A DNA stretch of 64,000 bases. Origin: Calliopum simillimum (Eukaryota > Arthropoda > Insecta > Diptera > Lauxaniidae). A program made the position numbers and the translations under genes. The stretch spans positions 114,475,124-114,539,123 of the forward strand of contig OX638371.1 in assembly GCA_951812925.1 (NCBI GenBank). The letters run 5' to 3'. Positions 23,723-36,079 of the stretch are shown piece after piece (position 1 is the stretch's first letter; every line of letters starts with the position of its first letter). The notes beneath the pieces were generated by a model. It did not search any database. It was not told where the DNA came from and was given only the letters and a program-made list of their open reading frames with translations.

Positions 23723-24585
23723 TTGTCACTCTCCCGTATAGTAATTCTCCGGTCAGAATTGCAATCTTACAGAATTGCAATCTTACGAGACATTATTGTT
23801 TATTGGTTAATTCATCTGACTAGTTTAATTAATTTTCCTTTTTATGATAAGGGGATGCAGTTGATAATGCCTGTCATATCATATTCCGAAAATGTCTATC
23901 CTAAGCTCGATTCTCACTCTTTCCACAAGTTGCAAATTGCATTTAACAATGCAACGCGATATGTGTATGGTCTAAGCAGATTTGACCATACCTCATCATA
24001 TAGTAAATGTCTTCTTAAATGTAGTATAACTGACTATTTCAGTGTTAGAAATTTGATCTTTTTGAATAAAATTGTATATACCAGGACGCCAAATTACTTA
24101 TATGAAAAATTACAATTCGGTCAGAAATCCGAAATCATAATGTCATTATCCCTTTTTTTAAGTATTTAACCTCCTCAAGACTGTTTTTTGTTAGCAATAT
24201 TCGTCTATGGAACTCCCTTCCACGTCACCTCAAATGTGAATCCAACTGTAAAAAGTTTATGCAGCTAATCTTTCACTACTTTTCTTAACTTTCTTACCTC
24301 TTACTTATTTTATATAATTTTTTATTTTTTTTTTTTCTTCTTTCTTTCTTATATTTTGCATTAGCCGTAAGCTCTCAAATATGTTAAGGATGTTTTTTAA
24401 TACTTTTGACCATGCCTAGTTATTTAGGTATTTGTGTAAAATTGTGTGCTTTTATATGTTGATCAATATTATTGTAAAAATGTAAACATAATTTGTTATC
24501 TTAATTTAAACTATTGCATTTAAAAGAACTTGTATTCTTATATGCTAACAAATTGTATCAAATAAATGAAATGAAATAAACCTCG
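23723..24585 (+). pseudogene. 3' end of a non-LTR retrotransposon (RT thumb region and 3' UTR)
   Basis: The frame up to 24169 reads HSFHKLQIAFNNATRYVYGL, then a Phe-Asp-His-x-Ser-Ser-Tyr and Tyr-Phe-Ser-Val-Arg-Asn-Leu stretch, the region after the polymerase core in jockey/CR1-type LINEs. A shifted frame after 24180 gives FVSNIRLWNSLPRHLKCESN, the usual last conserved block. The presumptive 3' UTR follows and ends in AAATAAATGAAATGAAATAAA near 24565-24585, a simple-repeat tail. The core RT is missing, so this is a 5'-truncated, frameshifted copy. It is not the same family as 8930-11440 by eye. Confidence 0.8.
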
Positions 24586-24589
24586 AGAC

Positions 24590-26530
24590 GTTCCAACATA
24601 TATTTTTATCTTATTTAATTCTTATTTTTTTTTTTGACTGAATTGAAATTTTTGGTTTTGTATATAACTTTCAGTGTTGCCACCCGAATTCTCTTTTTTA
24701 GTTTTGCTTAAATCATATTTCGGTTCGGTTTACCATCAAAAATTTAAAGATAGAAATGGTAAGTGTTTTTGGAAAAATGTTTTTGGTATATTGGCGCATC
24801 ATTTAAGTGGCGAAAGCCTCAACGAAAGTGTCACGGGTTCTATCCGCCGAGCCGTCATAAGAGATTTTAGTGTTTGAATAATTGAGTGCTGTGGTTTAGG
24901 ACGATATTATTTTTAAGAAATAAGTTCTCAAATACAAACTTTCTTTTCCTGAATGTATTTTATAATGATCGCAAGCATTTTGCTATCTTTACCCTATTAA
25001 TGGTATTAAACAAACACACGCGTTGCAAGCTACTTTAATTTATTAAACTTTGTCAGCTAAATCTTTATACTTTGTGCATATTTCGTTTGAAATGTATATT
25101 AGTGTTGTTTTGAATCGCAGTTTGTCTTTAGAGAGTTCAAAGTATGAAATTTCTAAAATTCGCATAAAACAATTTGCAAGGTTGATTATTTTGTTCATAT
25201 TTTTTTGTGTTATTAATTTATTTCTTTGTCAATTAGTGTAGTGAAAAATTAGAGGTACAAAATTTTAAGCTGCTTTACTATGGATTGCATTGTAATTTTT
25301 GCTTTTTGGTTTGAAATATCAAATTTGTCAAATGCAATTAACTTTAACTTGGGTAACTAATTCAGCGAATTCAATGGTGTCAGCTAATTAGTTTGAAATT
25401 TTAAGTAGGATTTACAATTTAATGCATATTAATTTGACTATTATAAATTAGCATGAAAAATATTTGTTAAAATTTATATGACATTTGTTATGTTGTTATG
25501 TATGTGCTGTATGTAAAATTAGGCTAGGCACATTGTACAGTAAACTCTTACGCTTGGACAAGAAATGCTTTTTTCTGATATCCTCACCCATTTTAAAGTT
25601 AGATTTCCCATTTTTGACTAAGTAACACATAGTTATTATCGTGAAAGTAATTCAGAATTAAGTAGACTGCTCCAGAATTTGTGAGCTTTCCAAACTACTT
25701 TAATAATACTGCACTTTGGTACCTAGCAAAGAGTGAGTTTGACACTATCACTACCTGATCTATCCTGACTTGTTGTGAAAACTCCGGCGTTCATAGAGTA
25801 TTCATTTTTTTTGCAGTTGAGAGTTGAAAAAGCATCACAGGTGCCCATTGTGTCGGACTTTTCTTAAAGTTATATTGACTAAAACATCCCCTCTTCATCG
25901 GGAATACCTTCCAATATGATGGAAATTCACCATCAATGGGCTGATATAACATCTGACCCTGACATTTTATTAATATTGAGCTTGTAAGGCAATTTGTAGG
26001 CTCATTGCGAAGTTTTTCAGAATCGGTATTTCTGTGTAAACACCAATTCTGAAATGCTTCCTCTTTGATCCTGCAAGTCTCATTAAACCAGAAATAGTCC
26101 TTTGGCTTTATATTTACTTTTTATTATGCATGAAGGACCTCATACCTAATGAAATAATTTCCTGCAACATTGAAGCCGTGGCGTTTATGTTTCTGTTAGC
26201 GAAATACCATTTCCGATTGAAACAGCGATAAAAATTACTTAACGAATCCCAAATTGCTTTATTGTAAAGTCATAGCATCCGCTTTGGGGCTTCAAGCTTA
26301 TAGATGGATGTTCTTACCATTTTTGATTCCTTTAACTACACGCTGAATTTGTCTATTCATTGCTTTCAGCTGTTAAAAGTTGGCATAACAATATCAGCTG
26401 TTCTCGTTGTTTCTTTTCACCACGTTTTTACGGTGCACTGAAGTTTATTTCGTGGAAAACTTTCATAAGTAGTTAAAAAGAATGCTTTGCATACTTTCAG
26501 GCTTTGCTTATAATTTTTTTTTTATGTTTG
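24590..26530. other. Intergenic DNA without recognisable gene
   Basis: The frame 24674-24877 begins at CAGTGTTGCC, which resembles a hAT end, but no partner end or duplication was found. No other feature is supported. Confidence 0.5.
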
Positions 26531-26538
26531 AGTCCATA

Positions 26539-26764
26539 CAGCTTGGGTTGAAATTAGTAGTATACCGAAAAATTTTAGATTTCTGGGACTACTCTGTAAC
26601 GTTACTGTATGCAGCTGATTACGAAAAACCCAATTTCGTATCGTTACTGCGGAAAATAATCCATTGGGCTTGTAAATTTCGAAAAATCGCAGAGAAAAAA
26701 GTTGTTCAGAACAATCCCAAGAATCCAAAATTTTTCGGTGCTCTACTAATTTCTACTCACCCTG
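26539..26764. mobile_element. 226-bp TIR element (MITE)
   Basis: The left end CAGCTTGGGTTGAAATTAGT, followed by a segment containing ACCGAAAAATTTTAGATT, is matched on the other strand at the right end by CAGGGTGAGTAGAAATTAGT and ACCGAAAAATTTTGGATT. CATA lies directly outside both ends (26535-26538, 26765-26768). The 102-codon ORF that spans it arises from the repeat and has no recognisable domain. Confidence 0.7.
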
Positions 26765-26769
26765 CATAT

Positions 26770-28380
26770 CTACGCTTGTGCTCTTTATAATCTTTTCTAA
26801 GATTATATTTTAAGTTTCTGGATTGAATTTTGTTCGCAAATGCGGAAAAATTGTTAAAAAGATATTACTTTTTTTTAATGATATAATATCACATATAATA
26901 TCATATATATATATATATAAATACGTCTACAGAAGGCTCTCAGGAAATATTTTCAATTAAGTAAGTAGCATAATTACTAAACAGTCATCTACCACAAACT
27001 TAGTATAATTGATGTCTCCAACTATTTTTTAAACTAATTCCCACCGAAACTGCGCCAGACAAAGCCAACTACTTAAAATGAATTAAAAAAAGAAAAAAAC
27101 TTGGTAACACACTTGCGTAGGTGCGTTAAAAGCCAATTTAATGTGACACAAATGGCAGATCGGAAGTGCTTTACGATAAGCGCAATGGGAAAAGAAAAAT
27201 CTTTAATAAATTTGAGCATTAAAGCCATTAAATAAATTGAATAAAAACAACTTGAAAGAAATAAAAATAAAAAATAAAAAATAAACTGCCTTAACAACTG
27301 CCACCGTTGATGGTAAGGTAGTAAGTATCTATGAAGTTGGTAAGCAATAACAACACAAACTACTGAACAACAAGATGCACAACCAACACCTCATCAATTT
27401 GCGTGGCACTTTAAGTGTGCAATAAGAGCTATTACAACAACAACAGCAACAACAATAACAAAATTTTAAGAAAAAAACATGATAAATATCAATTGCGGCT
27501 TTAATCCGTTAAATACAAAAATTGAGATGATGAAGCAGTTGTTGTTGTTGTTGTTTTGGCATTTGCAATTTGATTAGATTTTTCCTTTTTTTATGGCTAT
27601 AAATATCGCACACACACACATATGAATAACTCCATGTTAAATTAAATTAAAACTCTGTCTGCAAATCTTTTGTTGTTTTACATTTGCTGTCGATTATGAT
27701 GTGGCATCATCATCAACATGACAATGACGATGATGATGACGATGGTGATCATGATGTTGTGCAGATGGTGCCGCAGATATGCAAAAGCTGAGATTGCAAC
27801 GATAGCTAAACATGGCTAATAAACCATTTAAGCAGCAGCAGCAACAGTGAGAAATAAATGAAAGTGTGGGTTGTCAGTTTTTTGCATTTGCTACGCTATG
27901 AAAACGCATGAAATTGCATGAGTATGTGTATGGTTGTGAGGAGAAAAATGGAGAAGGCATTCTAAATGACAAGAAAATAGCTTTCAAAATAGACATAGGA
28001 ACTAAACTTAGATTCGGTTTGGCGGTCTACGACTACACTTTGACCAAATTTGTGCCATTGTAGTGTCCGACGACAAACTTTAGAAAGTCAACTTTGCTAT
28101 CCAAATGTATTTAGATGCTTTTATGAATAAGTACTTAAGTGATAGTTTCCTGTCAACTAAGTATACTATGTCCAATTATCTTGTCATCAGTTAATTTTTG
28201 TACAGAATCTTCTTTAAGCAGACGACTTTTACTTTTATAGCATTCTTATCAAACTTAACACTAAAATAACATACAACATTTCAGTAGATTGTATAGATGC
28301 TGGTGGTGATATTAGAATTTTAATGCAAAATCTTTAAACTTTTATACATTGAATCGAGCTGCATTTCAGATTTATGTGAT
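26770..28380. other. Intergenic, microsatellite-rich DNA
   Basis: An AT run lies at 26905-26922, CAA repeats at 27435-27460, GTT repeats at 27538-27555, and a GATGAT/CATCAT patch at 27697-27760. No gene is supported. Confidence 0.5.
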
Positions 28381-28384
28381 ACAA

Positions 28385-28582
28385 AATCTTCTGGGCGCTT
28401 CTGGGAGGTGATAGAAGAGGCCTAGACAAACAAAAATCTGCACCTGAGGATGGTGCAGACAGCCAGAAAATCAAATTGAACCATATTAGATCCCAACTCA
28501 CTTCCAATTTTTGGTTAGTCTAGGCCTGCTCTGTCACCTACCAGAAGCTTTGTAACCTTAACGAGTACACCCTGTGTAGTAG
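28385..28582. mobile_element. Short element with FB-A terminal repeats
   Basis: GCTTCTGGGAGGTGATAGAA and GAGGCCTAGACAAAC (28396-28430) are faced by an inverted copy at 28523-28582 that ends in TACACCCTGTGTAG. The ~95-bp centre is unlike the long FB-A arms. This looks like a short internally deleted derivative; its left outermost ~20 bp are missing or replaced. Confidence 0.65.
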
Positions 28583-28764
28583 CTGTTTGTGATGTTAGAA
28601 TTTTTATGAAAAATCTTTAAACTCCTATACGTTAAATACAGCAGCATTTCAGCTTTATATAATACAACATCATAAAACATAGCAGAAGAATTTTTTCCAC
28701 GATTCTAGTAGTTTTTACTACATATTGTTTAATTAAAAACACTAGCAGTGGCTTGCCGGTGGAT

Positions 28765-28985
28765 AAGGTTCGCATCACATAGCTCAATACAAGTGAGTAC
28801 ACAACGACCAATGTTTAGTGCCGAAACACTAGCGAGAACGAGTCGCCAATACAACTATACCGACCATCGCCCGTTCCAGTTTCGCAGTATCGGCATAGCT
28901 CAATACGAACGAATACACAACGACCAAAAGGGCTTTCTACTCTTCGTTCCGCCCTTACAGTATCGGCATAACTCAATATCTTACT
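28765..28985 (+). repeat. Direct repeats with ATAGCTCAATAC motif
   Basis: Two units (28767-28812 and 28890-28925) share CATAGCTCAATAC, then GAATACACAACGACCAA or GAGTACACAACGACCAA. A third partial copy (CGGCATAACTCAATA) lies at 28961-28976. The area is more GC-rich than its surroundings. No function recognised. Confidence 0.6.
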
Positions 28986-29058
28986 AGCTAAATACCTCCT
29001 ACTACTCTGCTTACCACCTTTACTCGCTGCAGATCGCCGCCGGAATGACAATATTTTC

Positions 29059-29809
29059 CAGTGTTGCTAATAAAAAACTTTCAAAATCCTCAAAAAACAA
29101 AAAAAAAAAATCCTCAATTTTAAGTGAAATTCCTCAAATCTGAAAAAAGACGGCGAATTTTAAAGATTTCCAAAAAACGGAATTTATACATAAGTTTGAT
29201 GGGAAAAGTCATAAAATTTGTTATATTATATTCTGCTTTTGGATAGTTGTTCGGTTTGAAATAATGAAATAATACATATTTACATTTCATGAGTGTTATT
29301 AAGAATAATACAGTATAATTAACAATCATACAATTGTCTTTAAATTAGGCCATTTTGGTAATTCCTCAATGTATTTTTCTTTAAAAGTTTTATTTTAACT
29401 GCACTCTGCAAGAAATTTTGTGGTCTAACAATGCCCACTCAATAAATTCAAACCGCTTCTTAAACAAATTTAAAGTTTTGAATGTGTTTCCAATGTATTT
29501 AAAAGTCAATCTTAGTAGTCTTAAGACCATCAAAAAGCCATGATTGATTTCAGAGTTTTAATAGAAAGCCACCGCGTCAAAACAGAGAAAAGAATTTAGT
29601 GGATTCCTTTGAAAAATATTGCCGGAAATCATTAAATCTTTTCTAACCCACACTTATTATACTAAAAAAATAAAGGCATTAATAAATGGTTAATATTGTA
29701 TCAAAAACAGTTCCTCAAAAATTCCTCAAATGAAGATTCCTCAAAAAATCCTCAAGCGGATTCCAAATTCCTCCGATTTTGAGGAATTCCCCACATTTTG
29801 GCAACACTG
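29059..29809. mobile_element. 751-bp nonautonomous hAT element with exact 8-bp TSD
   Basis: The termini are CAGTGTTGC and GCAACACTG. The flanking octamer ATATTTTC is identical at 29051-29058 and 29810-29817, which is diagnostic of hAT transposition. Both subterminal regions are crowded with TTCCTCAAA/ATCCTCAA motifs (several copies at 29088-29140 and at 29710-29790), the expected layout of hAT transposase-binding sites. The only ORF (69 codons, minus) has no transposase similarity. The copy is noncoding but structurally complete. Confidence 0.93.
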
Positions 29810-29819
29810 ATATTTTCTC

Positions 29820-31950
29820 TCGTTGCTGAGGTTATAACCATCCCAACTCACCTCAGTGTGGTGAACAATTAATGGCTGTGACAGCTGTTTACTGGTGTTG
29901 TCATATGTTACTAAAACTATTGTACTTAATCTATTATACTATCGTCCAACTAATTTGTTGGTTTTCCTCAAATTTCTTATTATATTAATTAACACATTTC
30001 AAATGCAATATAAATCTTATTAAATCAACTTAAATTCAATAATCGATGTAAAATAAATATGTGGAGGCGTCAAACAAGCGCCCAGCAACTTGTTACCTCA
30101 CACAGTGGAGGCGAGAGAAATTATTCTTTCTGATTGGGCTTTTGACTGGACCTATGTATTCTTGCGTATTGTTGGATGTTAAAATCGCATCTGAGATCAG
30201 AATTGTTCTAATCATGTCAACTTTTTAAGATGTCATTGCTCCAAAGGTGTTTTGTGGCTTATAGCGCACTTTCAGGAACGAGGTATGTCTGCATATTAGA
30301 TACCATTCGAAAAAAAAATTACACTATTCTCTGGAAGTGTGACATTACTTTTAAAATCGCAATTTTTGAACTTTGAAGCAAAAATATCTTGAATTTTGAT
30401 GTGATAGAGGAGCTACAACCTCTAATTTGGTGTCAGTGTCAAAAATACGTGAGAATTCATATATATGGTCCCGAACACAATTTTATTGTGGCTGTTTTGC
30501 GTTAAAACCACAATACTTTAAACTTTATAGTGCTTTGTTGACTCAACTTCTTGCGATATACTTCCTTCGACTTCATTTTAGGCTTAAAGTGTAGTTTGGG
30601 AAATAATTGGAGTTTCTTTATATATGCAAGCAAGTATTTTCCGTATTCCACTGCATTTTCTACCTGGTACGCTAGAAGTTTTCATATTTTTTTTTATTTT
30701 ATTTTAATTCATCTACGAATTGCCAACAAATTACCAATTTTGTGCAACCTGTCATTAGTGGATATTCATCTGGGCCTCTTCATATGAGAGATATCAACAA
30801 CAACAACAACAGCAACAACAATGAAAACAAATTGTCGTCATTGCCGTCGCTTTGTCTGTTTTGCCCGCCTCAACTCGAATTTTTTTTTCCGGTTTAACCT
30901 CCTGCGCACTAAACAATGAACACTCAAAGATTCACTCATTGTCAGTCGTCCAATTTCAAGTCAAAATCAAAGTCAACGATATCAGCAACAGCAACAATAA
31001 CATACTCAGCAACCGAAACAACCAAAGAGTCAACATTCAGTTAAAAGCAAAGCTGCAGGCGCAGGAAGTCATGTTCGGGTTAAGTGAAGTGCAGAGTTAT
31101 ATCGCGCATCCATTGCTGGCTGTGTTGGTAAATAGTTGGCAATGAGTGCGCGCGCATCTTTTTGATTCCTTAATTCCTTCGACATTGTGGCATAGCCATC
31201 AAGATATCCTATTGTGATTTGGATAAAGAAAGGAAAAAAAAAAACTAAATAAAACGCTAAAAAATAATCGCCAATTGTTGATCTCTTGTCGAGATGTGGT
31301 AACGAAATGTTGTTTGTTTGTTTGTTGTTGTTGCTGACGCGATGATGTGCACTGTGCCGTGTGCCTTAATGAATTTGTGTCGGGATATTGCTAAAGGACC
31401 ACCATGCGCAGATTTTCGGGTTAAGATGCAAAGTTCTATATCATGATAGTGTCTGTTAAAGAGAGTGAGAGAGAGGGAGGGAGAGTAGTAAAAAGTTACA
31501 AAGAGTGGGTGTTGAAATCGACAGTGAAACAATTTGATGCATGTGAAAGATCAAAGAAATATAAATGAAATAAGACTATATGTCGGCTAGTAAGCAAATA
31601 TGGCCAAAGAATAGTTGTGAATCGTCCTAAAATTATAAATATATAAATGAGTTCACTGCATTTGAAACTTTGCAAAATCTTACAATCAACAGACCATATA
31701 TCCGATTATTCCAAGAAGCATACATAAAATCTATACAAATCATCAAGGAATTCCGAACACACCCCAATAAACATTACTTCCAAATCTCACGCAAGAGGGC
31801 GAGCGGCCACCATTTAAGAAAGGCAATGAAGGTGTTTCCTGTTGGAGATACTTTTTTTTCTTGGTGGTCGCCGCATAGGTTTTAGTGAATAAAGTGAATT
31901 ATAACGTTTGGAAAAGCTGAGTTTTCTTGGGATGGTGCATTTAAGACCCA
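29820..31950. other. Intergenic DNA without recognisable gene
   Basis: CAA/CAG runs lie at 30798-30822, GTTT runs at 31310-31335, and a GA tract at 31457-31485. A plus ORF (30852-31145) has no recognisable domain. No gene supported. Confidence 0.5.
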
Positions 31951-31954
31951 CATT

Positions 31955-32030
31955 CAAACACAATTATTTGTTACTGTAGGCCTCCTCTTTCACCTCACAG
32001 AAACATCATAAGCTTAACATTGACACCCTG
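31955..32030 (-). repeat. FB-A terminal fragment
   Basis: Read on the minus strand it gives ACAGGGTGTCAATGTTAAGC, then GTGAGGTGAAAGAGGAGGCC, matching the outer motif of the foldback family at 3822 and 28582. Only the end is present. Confidence 0.6.
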
Positions 32031-32039
32031 TATAGTGTT

Positions 32040-33135
32040 TAAAAAAATGGCTGTAAGAAACTTCAACTTCAATCTTTTCAAAATTTTTTAACTTTTTTTG
32101 TGTCCTTAAGCTTCTTGTTTTAACCCACCGTGCGCGCTTAACTTAAACAATTAAAGATTTAATTCCACTGATAAGAATTAAAATAAAAAATTTAATCTTT
32201 CGCTTGAGAATTCATTCATTTTATGCGCTACAAAATTAAGAGAAATATTGATTCAGAAATGTTCATATACATACAAACATACATAGGAACATATACACAC
32301 ATGCAGATACTTGTGCAGGCAAATCATTTTTATGAAGACTCTACAACAGACGGACAGCTACAAAACAACTGGATAAACTTAAATTGAAGGCGGTGAAAAA
32401 CTGAAAGATACATAATTTCATTGTACAGATAGATACAGCATCTGACAAACAAACAGATAATGTATCTCATCGGTGCAAAACAACAACAACAACAGCAATA
32501 ACAACATTACTGGCAGAAGTGTCCATTGTCTTGTAATGGTGACTCTTTGTTTGGCACTGCCAGCGCCAAAGGATGATGCTGCATCGGAAGAGTGCACAGG
32601 CCATAAAGAAGACTGAGTCTTTATATACATACCTATAGATATATATATATATATATAGATGTATATATGTACATACAGCATGCATGGCGCTTAAAAAAAT
32701 AACAATACTCTATAGGAAAATTACTTGCAAACATAAAATCGCGCATAAATCTGCACTGCCATGGGGGTGTAGATTTTAACATACTTACATACAGACATAC
32801 ATACGTACATATGAGGCAAGGGACAATCGCTAGTAGAGTCACCAAAAAAATATTGCATTGAAGGTGGTTGAGAAGGCGGAATTGCCAAAAAAAAAAAAAA
32901 AGAATTTCCATCTTTTTTTATTTCCAAATGCAAAATGCATTTTTGCAGTTGAACTTGCATATGACAATGATGTAATCGAAGGCGATCGATCGATGCTTCT
33001 ACAGCACTGGACATCAAATAAAAGTCAAATGAATAAATACAGAAAAGTCCCAGAGTGCAGTTAAAATTAGCGATATAAAGTATCGATGGGAAAATACAAT
33101 AATTATACTTGGAAACATTTTTAACTGTATCAAAA
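32040..33135. other. Intergenic DNA with AT and ACAT microsatellites
   Basis: A TA run lies at 32637-32658, ACAT/CAGA repeats at 32262-32300 and 32778-32812. Overlapping minus ORFs here are microsatellite translations. Confidence 0.5.
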
Positions 33136-33138
33136 AAA

Positions 33139-33415
33139 GTTATTTTTTTGGAAAAAAAAAGATATTTTTTTGGAAAAAAAAAGATATTTTTTTGGAAAAA
33201 AAAAGATATTTTTTTGGAAAAAAAAAGTAAATTTTTGGGAAAATTTTTAATTTTTGTAAAAAATATTAATTATAGAAAAAAATTTTAATTTTTGGAAAAA
33301 TTCTTAAGTTTTGTAAAAAATGTTGATTATTGAAAAAAATGTTAATTTTTAGAAAAATGTTTATTTTTGGAAAAAATTTTAATTTTTGGAAAATAATTAA
33401 TTTGTTTTTAGAAAG
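33139..33415. repeat. 22-bp minisatellite decaying rightwards
   Basis: GATATTTTTTTGGAAAAAAA repeats about four times almost perfectly (33139-33228) and then grades into looser ATTTTTGGAAAAA units up to 33415. Confidence 0.85.
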
Positions 33416-33419
33416 ATTA

Positions 33420-34540
33420 TGTGAAAGTGAAAATTCTGTAAAAGAACTTTTTCCAACTTTTTGTCATTACCCAATATTGATGCATATATCGATATACTAC
33501 TTATATACTTGCTAACAGTTTATGCTTTCACTAGCATTTGATCCTAGCTGAACAAAGCTATTGTGTAATAACAGCTGTTTTATTGAATATTGCCTTTTTT
33601 TGTTGTTGTTATTGTTGTTGTGGCCAAAGAATGAACAATAACTTTTTAAATTTTTTTTCTATCTATCCCTCTACAGTTTGTTTTGTTAACTTTGGCAAAT
33701 TACCTTACAAACTGTTTGCCAGCTCTGAGTTTTAGCCTGTCGTTCTGCTCTGTTGCCACCAATGTTGCCAACGAAACAAAATGCGCCGCCGCAACAACTT
33801 AACATCCCATAGATGGCCAATTGCTAGGGGAATTATTGCAAATAATAATAATAAAGATTTTTCATAATGATTTGGTCAATGCAATCGATTTGCTTTAAAG
33901 GCGAAATTTCATCAAGTGCTGGCAAGGGGAGTGAGAGCATTTGGTTTGTTGCAGGAAGTTAGTGGAATATGTTATATGTATGTCTTGCCCCCATCAAAGG
34001 TTTATAAAGCATCTTGTGTGGTTTGAGTTTTTATGTATGCTGATTTTGCTAATATTTCACATATAGCGATTATCGTTTGATAAACGTGCAGTGAAAATTA
34101 TATAAAATTTGGAGATAACAGATATCAATGACCAACTACAACAAAGAATGGGAAATATTTAACTAAATGAAAGATTTTCTATTCGAACACTAAGTAAATT
34201 TTTTCTTCCCCCTGGTTGAGTTTGATCGCCTATACCTCACATAGTACCTACTCGTTTATTCTATCATCATTAGCATTATGATTAATGATGATTTTACAAT
34301 ATTCTGCTGTTGAGTTTAAAAATGTTGAATGTACTTTTTAAGCAGCAAAAGCCATTTCCTGCAAAGTGCTACCAAATGTTGCTTGTTATTCTCTAAAGTT
34401 GTTGTCAATGTTGCTGCTGTCTTGAATTTGTTAGGTATCATTTTTTGTAGTGTTAAATGTTGCTGCTGTTAGCATAATTTTTTATTTAATTTTTTCTGCT
34501 ACGCTACGCCTCATCCAGCTATATTCGTCATCATGTTGCT
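33420..34540. other. Intergenic DNA without recognisable gene
   Basis: A TTG/TTA-rich run lies at 33600-33622. No supported gene. Confidence 0.5.
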
Positions 34541-34544
34541 TGTA

Positions 34545-36072
34545 GGGTAAAAGCGGAAATAATGGCACTTTATTTCTTGTACTGCTATAAAACCAGAATT
34601 AAAAAAGATTTTTAAAGGAACTAAAAGCGAATTTATCCTTTATTAAGTTTTAAATAAATAATAGTAGTTCAACTTGAAGGAACTTATTGAAAAAATATTT
34701 TTTTTCCATTTAAGAAAACCCTATAGCGAAAAAATGAAAAAAGAATCATTGAAGTTTCTTCCTGTCTCAAATTCTGTGGTTCTGGACTAACTGTTAGTTC
34801 AAGCACTTCATATTCGTACCGCTAAAAAAATATCTTATAAGACGCATGGAGAGATATGGCACCCGAATCATGTCATCCTTAGTAATTCAGTGCCATTTCT
34901 CCTTTTTGGTGTATACCGAATAAAAATGTAAGCTCGCGCTCATATTCACCTGAAATTGAAATCACATTGAATTCTCTTTCTTTTGCTACAAGTATTCAAA
35001 ATAAAAGGGGTGCCAAACCATCTGGAGATGGCACATCTCTTGGTCTCACCCTATTTCTAATGTTATTTTTACAACAGTATTTAAGTTATTCAACATTTCA
35101 GCATTTCTGCTTATTTGGATATATGCTACGGAACTATTCAAATTGGAAGGGGTGCCATATAGTTGGAACTTTTGCCGTTTATATTCTTGTGTCTGGCTTA
35201 GAGTTTTCGAAGTCGTTGCTACAGTCGATACTTCACTTAACACCTATTCTGACATGATCTTACTTGCATCTAGAGTTTTCATAGGGTTTTCCAAAACATT
35301 GGATAAAACCACAAAATGAATCATTTAATATCCTACATGACTAAAATTCTATGATTTTGGAGTGACTGTTAGTTTCAGCGCTTCATGTGCGTACTGACAA
35401 ATATTTCATAAGGTGCAAAGGGAGAAATAACACCCGAACGATATCATCCTTAGTAATTGGGTGCCATTCCTAATTTTTGTTGTATATCGAATAAAAATGC
35501 CACGAAATGAAAAAACATGTTCATTCGCGCTCGTATTCACCCGAAAACGAAATCACATTCAACTCTGTTTCTTTTGCTGCAAGTATTCAAATTGAAAGGG
35601 GTGCCATATCGTTAGAGTTCTTGCCGTTTATATTCCTGTGTCTGGCTTAGAGTTTTCGAAGTCATTGGTACAGTTGTTACTTCACTTAACACCTATTCTG
35701 GCGTGATCTTACTTGCATCTAGAGTTTTCATAGGGTTTTCTAAAACATTGGATTAAACCACAAAATGAATCATTAAATGTCCTACATGACTAAAATTTTA
35801 TAATTTTGGAGTGATTATTAGTTTTAGCGCTTCATGTTCGTACTGACAAATATTTTATAAGGTGCAAAGGGAGAAATAGCACCCAAACTGTATCATTCTT
35901 AGTAATTGAGTGCACCGAAAAAAAATGCCACGAAATGTAAAAAAATGTCCATTCGCGCTCGTATTCACCTGAAAACGAAATCACATTCAATTCTGTTTCA
36001 TTTGCTGCAAGTATTTAAATTGAAAGAGGTGCCATGCCACCTGGGGATGGCACATCGCCCGGACTCACCCTA
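34545..36072. mobile_element. Complex repeat with pogo-like end and three internal copies (family G)
   Basis: The left end reads TA then GGGTAAAAGCGGAAATAATG, close to the start of the pogo-like element at 12314. The right side ends in GATGGCACATCGCCCGGACT and CACCCTA, an imperfect inverted copy. Inside, a block containing CGCTTCATGTTCGTACTGAC, GTGCCATTTCTCCTTTTTGG, ACCGAATAAAAATG and CGCTCGTATTCACC occurs three times (starting about 34780, 35355, 35810). The end block with CTAATGTTATTTTTACAACA is itself duplicated near 35055 and 36078, so flanking DNA was included in the duplication. No transposase frame was found. Confidence 0.65.
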
Positions 36073-36079
36073 TCTCTAA

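Noticed and set aside
24674..24700. hAT end CAGTGTTGCC
   Set aside because: No inverted partner with an 8-bp duplication was found nearby.
26482..26790. 102-codon ORF as a gene
   Set aside because: It coincides with the TIR element 26539-26764 and is mirrored by an ORF on the other strand.
32418..33017. Overlapping minus ORFs with Tyr/Ile repeats
   Set aside because: They translate the TA and ACAT microsatellites.
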